Below the pieces are notes generated by a model. The model was not told the DNA's origin and ran no database searches. It saw only the letters and a list, made by a program, of their open reading frames with translations. DNA of 13,987 bases from Clostridioides sp. (GTDB lineage: Bacteria; Bacillota; Clostridia; Peptostreptococcales; Peptostreptococcaceae): positions 1 to 13,987 of the forward strand of contig JAISUA010000042.1 of assembly GCA_031272305.1 (NCBI GenBank). The letters run 5' to 3'. The first letter of the stretch is position 1. Each line of letters begins with the position of its first letter. A program made the translations under genes and the position numbers. Below are positions 6,152 to 12,935 of the stretch, one piece after another.

Positions 6152-6994
6152 TTGAAGATTATTAAATCAGAAGAAATTACTAACCAAGTCAGTAAAATGT
6201 GCATTACTGCAAACACTAATCTAGGAGAAGATGTAGTAAATTCTTTCAAAGAAAATTGCTTGAAAGAAAGAAGTGAAGTAGGTAAAAATATTTTATCTAT
6301 TCTAATGGAAAATGCAGAAATTGCAAGAACTACTAACACTCCAATGTGTCAAGACACAGGAATGGCTGTATTTTTTGTTGAAGTAGGACAAGAAGTATTA
6401 GTAGAAGGCGACACTATAACAGAAGCTATCAACAAAGGTGTTGCAAAAGGATATACAGAAGGATTCCTTAGAAAATCTGTAGTAGAATCTCCAATCAATA
6501 GAGTAAATACTAAGGACAACACTCCAGCTGTTATTCATTATGATATGGTAAAAGGGGATAAATTAAGAATAAGATTTGCAGCAAAAGGTTTTGGAAGTGA
6601 AAACATGAGCAAATCTAAAATGCTAAAACCTTCTGATGGTCTTGAAGGAATTAAAAAATTTGTAATAGAAACAGTATCAGAAGCAGGTCCAAATGCCTGT
6701 CCACCACTTGTTATTGGAGTAGGAATAGGTGGAACTTTAGACAAATGTGCTGAGATTGCAAAGAAATCATTATTTAGAGAAATAGGCGACAGAAATCCAG
6801 ATAAACAAATAGCAGAGTTAGAATTAGAACTTTTGGAATCAATCAATAAACTTGGAATAGGTCCTCAAGGTTTTGGAGGAGATACAACTGCACTTGATCT
6901 TCATATAGAAACATATCCTACACATATTGCAGGACTTCCTGTAGTTGTAAATATAAATTGCCATGCGTCAAGACATGCAGAAGTAATATTATAA
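6152..6994 (+). CDS. Fumarate hydratase class I, alpha subunit
   Basis: This is the 280-residue alpha (N-terminal catalytic) subunit of a two-subunit [4Fe-4S] hydro-lyase that adds water to fumarate to give L-malate in the cytoplasm. Signs are TPMCQDTGMAVFFVEVG (Cys66), the RVNTKDNTPAVIHY stretch, KGFGSENMSKSKML (about 145-158), and GPNACPPLVIGVGIGGT (Cys183). They continue with GPQGFGGDTTALDLHIE and the final NINCHASRHAEV (Cys270). Cys66, Cys183 and Cys270 are spaced like the three cluster ligands of characterised class I fumarases. The start is TTG, supported by AGAGGGG at 6138-6144, seven bases before it. The beta-subunit gene follows after 15 bp, with its ribosome binding site overlapping this stop codon. 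The closely related L(+)-tartrate dehydratase alpha (TtdA) is the alternative; the malic enzyme next door favours fumarase. Confidence 0.9.
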   Translation: MKIIKSEEITNQVSKMCITANTNLGEDVVNSFKENCLKERSEVGKNILSILMENAEIARTTNTPMCQDTGMAVFFVEVGQEVLVEGDTITEAINKGVAKGYTEGFLRKSVVESPINRVNTKDNTPAVIHYDMVKGDKLRIRFAAKGFGSENMSKSKMLKPSDGLEGIKKFVIETVSEAGPNACPPLVIGVGIGGTLDKCAEIAKKSLFREIGDRNPDKQIAELELELLESINKLGIGPQGFGGDTTALDLHIETYPTHIAGLPVVVNINCHASRHAEVIL

Positions 6995-7009
6995 GGAGGA
7001 TTATGGAAA

Positions 7010-7555
7010 ATGATTAAGTTGAATATGCCTGTAACAAGAGAAGATGTTGAAAATTTAAAATCTGGAGATATGGTAAGTATTTCTGGAGTATTATATACTG
7101 CAAGAGATGCAGCACACAAAAGATTGATAGAATGTTTAGAAAATGGAAAAGAACTTCCTTTCGATGTAGATGGACAAGGAATCTATTATGTAGGTCCTAG
7201 TCCTACTAAAGAGGGTGGAGTGATAGGGTCTGCTGGTCCTACATCAAGTTATAGAATGGATGATTTGACTATTCCTCTTCTTGAAAAAGGTCTAAAGATA
7301 ATGATAGGAAAAGGAAAAAGAGGAGACAATGTAATAGAAGGAATGAAAAAATATGGGGCTGTTTATCTTGCTGCAATAGGTGGAGCAGGAGCTTATATTT
7401 CAAATAAAATTAAGTCATGCGAAATAATTGCATATGATGATTTAGGAGCAGAAGCTATAAGAAGAATTGAAGTAGAAGATTTGCAATTAACTGTAGCAAT
7501 AGATTCCAAAGGAAATAATATTTACGAAACAGGAAGAAAAGAATATCAAAGATAA
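7010..7555 (+). CDS. Fumarate hydratase class I, beta subunit
   Basis: This 181-residue protein is the partner of the alpha subunit and corresponds to the C-terminal domain of one-chain class I fumarases. It supplies substrate-binding residues: ARDAAHKR (31-38), GPTSSYRMD (76-84), and MIGKGKRG (98-105), followed by the GAVYLAAIGGAGA segment. AAGGAGG (6993-6999) overlaps the alpha stop codon and serves the ATG at 7010; the nearer ATG at 7003 hits a stop after four codons. Tight spacing means alpha and beta are co-transcribed and probably translationally coupled. As for alpha, a tartrate dehydratase beta (TtdB) is the only serious alternative. Confidence 0.9.
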   Translation: MIKLNMPVTREDVENLKSGDMVSISGVLYTARDAAHKRLIECLENGKELPFDVDGQGIYYVGPSPTKEGGVIGSAGPTSSYRMDDLTIPLLEKGLKIMIGKGKRGDNVIEGMKKYGAVYLAAIGGAGAYISNKIKSCEIIAYDDLGAEAIRRIEVEDLQLTVAIDSKGNNIYETGRKEYQR

Positions 7556-7577
7556 TATTTAAAAGAAAATATAATAT

Positions 7578-7671
7578 AATAAGTTTTGAAAATAGAGAGA
7601 TAGAAAAAATAATTTTCGTTACAATATGTTTATATTTTTCAGAGTGAGCGAAATAAGAATTTCTATATCTC
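7578..7671 (+). repeat. Diverged partial copy of the dispersed composite repeat
   Basis: AATAAGTTTTGAAAATAGAGAGATAGAAAA, broken here as AATAAGTTTTGAA and GAGAGATAGAAAA, then ATTTTCGTTACAAT, parallels the end of the first hairpin and the start of the second half of the full copy lying directly to its right. Its outer stem is kept in altered form: GAGATAGAAA (7597-7606) with TTTCTATATCTC (7660-7671, one extra base). Together with 7674-7823 it fills the gap between fumarase beta and malic enzyme. Confidence 0.6.
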
Positions 7672-7673
7672 AA

Positions 7674-7823
7674 AATAAGACTTATAAGAACTTGAAATAA
7701 AATCAAGGTAATAAGTCTTGAAAAAACTGAGATAGAAAATCTCTGATTTTCGTAATCGAAGTTTCCTACTTGGTTCGAAGTGCGAAAACATCCGTTTTCT
7801 ATTATATGCACTTCTCATAATAA
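7674..7823 (+). repeat. Dispersed 150-bp composite repeat, full copy 2
   Basis: This is the gap-free partner of 811-960, with 12 differences in 150. First hairpin: AAGACTTAT (7677-7685) with ATAAGTCTT (7711-7719). Second structured part: GATAGAAAA (7731-7739) with TTTTCTAT (7795-7802), enclosing TTTTCG/CGAAAA and TCGAA/TTCGA. It ends only seven bases before the AGGAGG of the malic enzyme, so its RNA form would sit in that gene's leader and might affect translation or message stability. Reverse-strand frames of 118 and 82 codons that cross it are judged not to be genes. Confidence 0.8.
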
Positions 7824-7847
7824 TATTTTTAGGAGGATTCATTAAAA

Positions 7848-9029
7848 ATGTCAAAAGATTATGGACAACTTGCTCTTGAATTACATGAGAAAAATCAAGG
7901 GAAGTTATCAATAGAAAGTAAGATAGAACTTAAAACAAAGGACGACTTATCAATTGCATACACACCTGGAGTTGCTAAGCCTTGTCTAAAAATACATGAA
8001 AACAAAGATGATGTTTACAAATATACTGCAAAAGGCAACACTATTGCGATTGTGAGCGATGGTAGTGCTGTACTTGGACTTGGAAATATAGGAGCAGAAG
8101 CATCTATTCCAGTTATGGAAGGAAAGGCGATTCTGTTTAAACAAATAGGAAACGTAGACGCTATGCCTATATGTTTAAAAACAAATGATGTAGATGAAAT
8201 AGTTCATGCAGTACAATTGATGGAGCCAGTTTTCGGTGGAATCAACCTTGAAGACATATCTGCTCCACGTTGTTTTGAGATAGAACAAAAATTAAAAGAA
8301 ACTTTAGAAATACCTGTATTTCACGATGACCAACACGGTACAGCAATAGTAGTAGCAGCAACAATTATAAATGCAGTGAAACTTTTAGAAAACAAAAAAA
8401 TAGAAGATTTACAAGTAGTAATAAATGGTGCAGGATCTGCAGGTATAGCAATATCAAAAATACTATTAAATATGAATGTAAAGAATGTAATTCTATGTGA
8501 TATAAATGGTGCTATAACTGTTGATAGTGAAAATATAAATTGGGCACAAAAAGAAATGGCTAAAGTAACAAATAAGTTCAATGAAACAGGAAAACTTGCT
8601 GATGTAATAAAAGGTAAAGATGTATTTGTAGGAGTATCAGCACCTGGAATGCTTACAAAAGAAATGGTTAGATCTATGGCAGAAAAACCTGTAATCCTTG
8701 CTATGGCAAATCCAGTACCAGAAATTATGCCAGATGAAGCAAAAGAAGCAGGAGCATTTATAATGGGAACTGGAAGATCTGATTTTCCTAATCAAGTAAA
8801 CAATGTGCTTGCATTTCCAGGAATATTTAGAGGTGCTTTAGATGTTAGAGCAACTGATATAAATGAGGAAATGAAAATAGCAGCAGCAAGAGCAATAGCA
8901 GATACAGTGTCAGATGAAGAGCTAAGTCCAGAATATGTACTTCCAGATATTTTGAATAAAAAAGTAACAGAAAATGTAATAGAAGCAGTGAAAAAAGCAG
9001 CAATAGAAACGAAGGTAGCAAGAATATAG
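7848..9029 (+). CDS. Malic enzyme (malate dehydrogenase, oxaloacetate-decarboxylating)
   Basis: This 393-residue enzyme has the length of the short bacterial, NAD-type malic enzymes. It oxidatively decarboxylates L-malate to pyruvate and CO2, with a divalent metal. Visible residues are SIAYTPGVAKPC with catalytic Tyr38, the SDGSAVLGLGNIG segment, and MEGKAILFK with Lys93. The metal-binding acids lie in NLEDISAPRCFEIE (Glu135, Asp136) and VFHDDQHGTAIV (Asp160/161). The Rossmann motif is GAGSAG at 194-199, followed by the late segments SAPGMLTKEMV and AMANPVPEI. AGGAGG at 7831-7836 precedes the ATG by 11 bases. It follows the fumarase genes after a repeat-filled gap of 292 bp. The three proteins together would turn fumarate into pyruvate, or run in the reverse direction during fermentation. 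Confidence 0.92.
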   Translation: MSKDYGQLALELHEKNQGKLSIESKIELKTKDDLSIAYTPGVAKPCLKIHENKDDVYKYTAKGNTIAIVSDGSAVLGLGNIGAEASIPVMEGKAILFKQIGNVDAMPICLKTNDVDEIVHAVQLMEPVFGGINLEDISAPRCFEIEQKLKETLEIPVFHDDQHGTAIVVAATIINAVKLLENKKIEDLQVVINGAGSAGIAISKILLNMNVKNVILCDINGAITVDSENINWAQKEMAKVTNKFNETGKLADVIKGKDVFVGVSAPGMLTKEMVRSMAEKPVILAMANPVPEIMPDEAKEAGAFIMGTGRSDFPNQVNNVLAFPGIFRGALDVRATDINEEMKIAAARAIADTVSDEELSPEYVLPDILNKKVTENVIEAVKKAAIETKVARI

Positions 9030-9301
9030 TTGTTCGATGGTTTTTTATAGGAAGAAAAGTAGTAAGATTAGAATTTAATAATAGTTTTTTTACAGAAAGA
9101 AAAGTTGTAATATTGTAGTTTGTTTTTTAAAGAGTACTTTTAGATTGAAATTATTAGTAAATCTTTTATGGTTCTTTGATAGTATAAATATTTTTACAGT
9201 CTAAGAGTACTCTATATTTATTTTATAGTATGAAGTCATTAGAAGTATCAAAAATATAGTTATAGAAATATCAAAGATAAAAATCATAAGGAGAATAGCG
9301 T
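9030..9301. other. AT-rich region before cas9 with degenerate direct repeats and T-runs
   Basis: This 272-bp gap has no credible gene. Two loosely similar segments, GGAAGAAAAGTAGTAA (from about 9050) and AGAAAGAAAAGTTGTAA (from about 9094), each lead after about 25 bases into a run of six or seven T. They resemble a decayed direct duplication. No clear hairpin precedes the T-runs, so they are weak terminators for the malic enzyme at best. AAGGAG at 9288-9293 is the cas9 ribosome binding site. No convincing + strand cas9 promoter is visible; TATAAA at 9183-9188 is a possible -10 without a good -35. Confidence 0.5.
9131..9213. promoter_or_regulatory. 14-bp inverted repeat upstream of cas9
   Basis: AGAGTACTTTTAGA (9131-9144) is the inverse of TCTAAGAGTACTCT (9200-9213), with 13 Watson-Crick pairs and one G-T pair across a 55-base spacer. 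The right arm also contains the 10-bp palindrome AGAGTACTCT (9204-9213). Such paired sites can bind a dimeric regulator or form an RNA hairpin in the cas9 leader. The position, about 90-170 bp before the cas9 start, suggests control of the cas operon. Function is a guess. Confidence 0.4.
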
Positions 9302-12300
9302 ATGAGCGGAGTCAGTATTGGATTAGACATAGGTGTTGCTTCAGTTGGTTATAGTGTACTTAATACAGAAAATGGGGATATATTAGAATGTGGAGTATCT
9401 ATATTTTCTTCAGCATCGCCAGATAATAACAAAGAAAGAAGATCTTTTAGAGGAAGTAAAAGACTAAAAAGAAGAAGAACGACTAGATTAATGGATTTAA
9501 AAAAGATTTTTGAAATATATGATATTATATCAATTGATAAATTTGAAAGTTTAGTAAACGATAAAAAGTATAAAAATCCGTATGAACTTAGAGTGAATGG
9601 ATTAAATGAAAAATTATCGAATGAAGAGCTAGCTTTTGCACTTTATCATATAGCAAAAAGACGTGGAATAAGTTATGATTTGGGAGATTTAGAATTAGAT
9701 GAAGACAAAAAAACATCTAATTATAAAGCAAGTATAAATATAAATCAAAAACTTCTACAAGAAGGAAAAACTCCTGGAGAAATTCAACTTGAAAGACTAG
9801 AAAAATATGGACAAGTAAGAGGTCAAATAAAGGGAGATAAGTGGATTCTTTTAAATGTATTCCCAACTAAAGATTATTCTGATGAAGCAAATAGAATATT
9901 AAATAAACAAAAAGAATTCAATGAAAATATTTCTGATGAATTTATTCAAGAAGTTATAAAAATAATCACTAGAAAAAGAGAATATTACGAAGGTCCAGGA
10001 AGTGAAAAATCAAGAACAGATTATGGAATTTACAAAACTGATGGAAGAACTTTAGATAATTTATTTGAAGAGCTTATAGGAAGAGATAAAATTTATCCAG
10101 ACGAATTTAGAGCTGCTGGAAATAGCTATACTGCTCAATTATTTAATCTTCTAAATGATTTAAACAACTTGAGAATAATAAATTTAAGCAATCTTAAAAT
10201 GTATGATGGTAAGCTTACAAAAGAGATGAAAGAAAAGATAATAAATAAGTTAAAAGAAACTACTACTACACTTGATTCTAAAAAAGTTATGAATATTATA
10301 GCAGAGATAGCAGGTTGCAAAGTAGAAGATATAAAAGGATATAGAATAAATGAAAAAGGTAAACCTGAAATACATTCAATGCAAGTATATAGAAAAGTTC
10401 GTAAAGATTTCTTAGAATTAGAGGAACCTATAGATATTGCAAATTGGAGTATAAATTTTATTGATGAGATTTCTGCTAAGATAACTCTTAATACAGAAAA
10501 AGCTGCAGTAAGAAAACAACTTGAAATGTTAAAAGATAAGTATGATATAAATGAAAATTTAATTCAAAAAATATTAGATAATCTTTCTAGCTTTGATTTG
10601 AAATCCAACAACAAATGGCATAGATTTTCTTTAAAAACAATGAAAGAGCTTATTCCTGAAATGTTACAAACATCAAAAGAGCAACATACTCTTTTGGTAG
10701 AAAGAAGTATGATAAAGTCTGATTATGAAAAATATTCAGGTAAAAAGAATGTGCCTATAAAAATGATTACAGATGAGATATACAATCCTGTTGTTTCTAA
10801 ATCAGTTAAAGAATCACTGAAAATATTTAATGCTTTGCTAGATAAATACAATAATCAAATAGAATATTTGGTTATCGAAATGCCAAGAGATAAGAATGAG
10901 AAAGAAGAAAGAGATAACATTCAAAAAATGCAAAAGCAAAATAAAGAAGAAAAAGATAATGCTTTTGAATATTTTAAAAGTAAAGTTAAGATTAGTGAAC
11001 TAGAATTTAGCAAGAAGTTAAAAGGTAAAAATTTTGCTACAATGATACGTTTGTGGTATCTTCAAGAAGAAATAGATCCTTATTCAGGCAAACAAATAGA
11101 AGCGATAGAACTATTACAAAACAAAGGTAATTTTGAGATAGATCACATAATACCTTTATCTGTTTCATTTGATGATTCTTTGAACAATAAAGTATTAGTA
11201 AGAAGATCAGAAAATCAACGTAAAGCAAAACAAACTCCTTATCAGTATATGCAAAACGAAGGAGGACAAGGATTTGCTAGTTTCACTAAACAAGTAAAAG
11301 CGAATAAAAGATATTCAGATAGAAAAAAAAAGAAGCTTTTATTTAGTGAAGATATTAATAACATGGAAGTAAGAAAACGTTTTATAGCTAGAAACCTAGT
11401 AGATACAAGATATGCTTCTCGTGTAGTATTGAATGAAATAAATAGTTTTATAAAAGCAAACAATATGGAGATAAAAGTATCAGTAGTAAGAGGAAAATGG
11501 ACATCTACGTTAAGAAAAATTTGGAGCATAAACAAGAATCGTGATACTCATCATCATCACGCAATAGATGCTACTATAGTGGCAGTGAGTCCATTAATAA
11601 AATTATTTAAAGAAACAGATGCAACTATGATAGCTACATCTGTTGATGATAATTTTTTAGAATTAGAAAATGATATAAGTAAAGTAGAAATAATAGATGA
11701 TGAAGAATTTAAAGGACTTGCTTATCAAACTAACTATGAGAGTTTTCTAAGCAATGTAACAAATGAAGAGTATATGTATAAAATGATAAAGTTTAATCAC
11801 GAAGTAGATAAGAAAGTGAATAGAGCAGTAGCTAATCAACAAATGCGTTCTACTAGAAAATTCAACAAAAATGACGATGAACAAGAAGATTATATTATTG
11901 CAACAATTAAAGATATATATTCTTACAAAAAAAATTATAAAAAATTTAAAGAGAAATATGATAAAGATCCGTATGTACCTAATAAAGTTCCGTCTGTTTT
12001 TCTTATGCGTAACTTAGATAACAAATCGTTTGAAAAATTGGAAAAGATAATGAAAGATTATCCTGATAAAGAAGAAGTTATACAAAGTGATGGTACACTT
12101 AAAACAGAAGATGTATCTCCTTTTGAGATGTATAGACGTGAAAATGGATATATTACTAAATATGCTAAGAAAAATAATGGACCAGTTATAAAATCACTTA
12201 AATATTATGACGAAAAACTTGGCTCACATATAGATATAACACCTGATACAGCAAAAAATAAAAAAGTAGTACTGTTAAAATTAAAATCTTGGAGAACAGA

Positions 12301-12787
12301 TGTTTATTATAACCATAATAAAAAAGAATATGAAATAATGGGAATAAAATATGCAGATCTTAAATACAGTGGTAAAAATAATTATGGAATAGATATAGAT
12401 AAGTATAATGAGATAAAAAATAAGGAAAAAGTTTCTGATAAATCTGAGTTTTGTTTTTCATTATATAGAGGTGATAGGATAAAAGTAGAAGACACAAATA
12501 CAAATGAAAGCATAGAGTTACTTTTTGGTTCAAGAAATTGTAAATCTACTGAATATGGCAATGGAAACGTAGAATTAAAACCTATAGATAGAGTTAAATT
12601 TGATAAATATGAAACAGTTAGCGTTTATGAAAACGCAAATGGAGAAGGTAAAATCAAAAGGAAATTTGCTAAAAAGGGATTTAAGATTTACAAAGTAAAT
12701 ACAGATGTACTTGGGAATCCACATTATATTAAAAAAGAAAAACTTAGGGGAATAAAGAATAAAAAAACAAAAAGTTTTGCAGAATAA
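9302..12787 (+). CDS. cas9: Type II CRISPR-associated endonuclease Cas9
   Basis: This 1161-residue RNA-guided DNA nuclease is at the compact end for type II-A, near the S. thermophilus CRISPR1 enzyme (about 1120 aa). RuvC-I is SIGLDIGVASVGYSVL with Asp9. The Arg-rich bridge helix is at about 44-70 (RRSFRGSKRLKRRRTTRL). The recognition lobe spans about 71-515. RuvC-II is LVIEMPRD with Glu526. HNH is FEIDHIIPLS with Asp614-His615 and a later Asn638 in RRSENQRK. RuvC-III is HHHHAIDA with His753 and Asp756. About 405 C-terminal residues form the wedge and PAM-interacting region. All catalytic residues are intact, so it should cleave both DNA strands. AAGGAG (9288-9293) precedes the ATG by eight bases. 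It heads the operon cas9-tracrRNA-cas1-cas2. The tracrRNA form points to type II-A, but csn2 would lie beyond the window. Confidence 0.97.
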   Translation: MSGVSIGLDIGVASVGYSVLNTENGDILECGVSIFSSASPDNNKERRSFRGSKRLKRRRTTRLMDLKKIFEIYDIISIDKFESLVNDKKYKNPYELRVNGLNEKLSNEELAFALYHIAKRRGISYDLGDLELDEDKKTSNYKASININQKLLQEGKTPGEIQLERLEKYGQVRGQIKGDKWILLNVFPTKDYSDEANRILNKQKEFNENISDEFIQEVIKIITRKREYYEGPGSEKSRTDYGIYKTDGRTLDNLFEELIGRDKIYPDEFRAAGNSYTAQLFNLLNDLNNLRIINLSNLKMYDGKLTKEMKEKIINKLKETTTTLDSKKVMNIIAEIAGCKVEDIKGYRINEKGKPEIHSMQVYRKVRKDFLELEEPIDIANWSINFIDEISAKITLNTEKAAVRKQLEMLKDKYDINENLIQKILDNLSSFDLKSNNKWHRFSLKTMKELIPEMLQTSKEQHTLLVERSMIKSDYEKYSGKKNVPIKMITDEIYNPVVSKSVKESLKIFNALLDKYNNQIEYLVIEMPRDKNEKEERDNIQKMQKQNKEEKDNAFEYFKSKVKISELEFSKKLKGKNFATMIRLWYLQEEIDPYSGKQIEAIELLQNKGNFEIDHIIPLSVSFDDSLNNKVLVRRSENQRKAKQTPYQYMQNEGGQGFASFTKQVKANKRYSDRKKKKLLFSEDINNMEVRKRFIARNLVDTRYASRVVLNEINSFIKANNMEIKVSVVRGKWTSTLRKIWSINKNRDTHHHHAIDATIVAVSPLIKLFKETDATMIATSVDDNFLELENDISKVEIIDDEEFKGLAYQTNYESFLSNVTNEEYMYKMIKFNHEVDKKVNRAVANQQMRSTRKFNKNDDEQEDYIIATIKDIYSYKKNYKKFKEKYDKDPYVPNKVPSVFLMRNLDNKSFEKLEKIMKDYPDKEEVIQSDGTLKTEDVSPFEMYRRENGYITKYAKKNNGPVIKSLKYYDEKLGSHIDITPDTAKNKKVVLLKLKSWRTDVYYNHNKKEYEIMGIKYADLKYSGKNNYGIDIDKYNEIKNKEKVSDKSEFCFSLYRGDRIKVEDTNTNESIELLFGSRNCKSTEYGNGNVELKPIDRVKFDKYETVSVYENANGEGKIKRKFAKKGFKIYKVNTDVLGNPHYIKKEKLRGIKNKKTKSFAE

Positions 12788-12788
12788 C

Positions 12789-12817
12789 TTGTATTTTTTA
12801 TATAATTATGTTATTAT
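12789..12817 (+). promoter_or_regulatory. tracrRNA promoter
   Basis: TTGTAT (12789-12794) and TATTAT (12812-12817) are spaced by 17 bases, with TG one base before the -10 (extended -10, TGTTATTAT). It begins two bases after the cas9 stop codon and points into the tracrRNA gene, placing the first transcribed base near 12824. Confidence 0.7.
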
Positions 12818-12823
12818 AAAAGT

Positions 12824-12920
12824 GCGAAAGACGTTTCGCACTGATACAAAATTTTTGAGAATCTACAAAGATAAGGCTTTATGCCGAATTCAATCCCCTA
12901 TCTATATGATAGGGGATTTT
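12824..12920 (+). ncRNA. tracrRNA of the type II CRISPR system
   Basis: This RNA pairs with the CRISPR repeat and holds the guide on Cas9. From 5' to 3' there is an anti-repeat at about 12832-12872. Its lower-stem part, CTACAAAGAT (12863-12872), and the preceding GAGAA bulge (12857-12861) match the S. thermophilus CRISPR1 tracrRNA closely. The nexus hairpin is AAGGCTTTATGCCGAA (12873-12888, stem GGC/GCC), then TTCAA, then a 10-bp terminator stem ATCCCCTATC/GATAGGGGAT with TTTT. The known RNA of that system has AAGGCTTCATGCCGAA at the same place. The gene lies between cas9 and cas1 and has its own promoter. Upstream, AGTGCGAAA and TTTCGCACT (12821-12842) form a perfect 9-bp hairpin around the transcription start and the distal end of the anti-repeat. 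The 5' end is approximate. Confidence 0.88.
12893..12920 (+). terminator. tracrRNA terminator, immediately before cas1
   Basis: ATCCCCTATC (12893-12902) and GATAGGGGAT (12908-12917) form a perfect 10-bp stem with the loop TATAT, running into TTTT. It ends tracrRNA and belongs to its 3' structure. It lies only five bases before the cas1 ribosome binding site (GGAGGG, 12926-12931), so transcripts reaching cas1 and cas2 must read through it unless an unseen promoter exists. Confidence 0.85.
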
Positions 12921-12935
12921 ACGTTGGAGGGAAAA

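Noticed and set aside
7455..7911. Reverse-strand reading frames over the fumarase beta-malic enzyme gap
   Set aside because: They arise from the structured repeat, overlap confirmed + strand genes and lack a convincing ribosome binding site.
9198..9240. CRISPR-repeat-like or second tracrRNA anti-repeat upstream of cas9
   Set aside because: The segment GTCTAAGAGTACTCTATA with a later GTATGAAGTC loosely recalls SaCas9-type repeats. The clear tracrRNA at 12824-12920 predicts a different repeat, and no nexus or terminator structure accompanies this one.
12777..12935. N-terminal extension of Cas1 from an upstream in-frame ATG at 12777
   Set aside because: The extension overlaps the end of cas9 and reads through the tracrRNA gene and terminator. 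Translation from 12936 has a GGAGGG site and gives the normal Cas1 start and active-site numbering.
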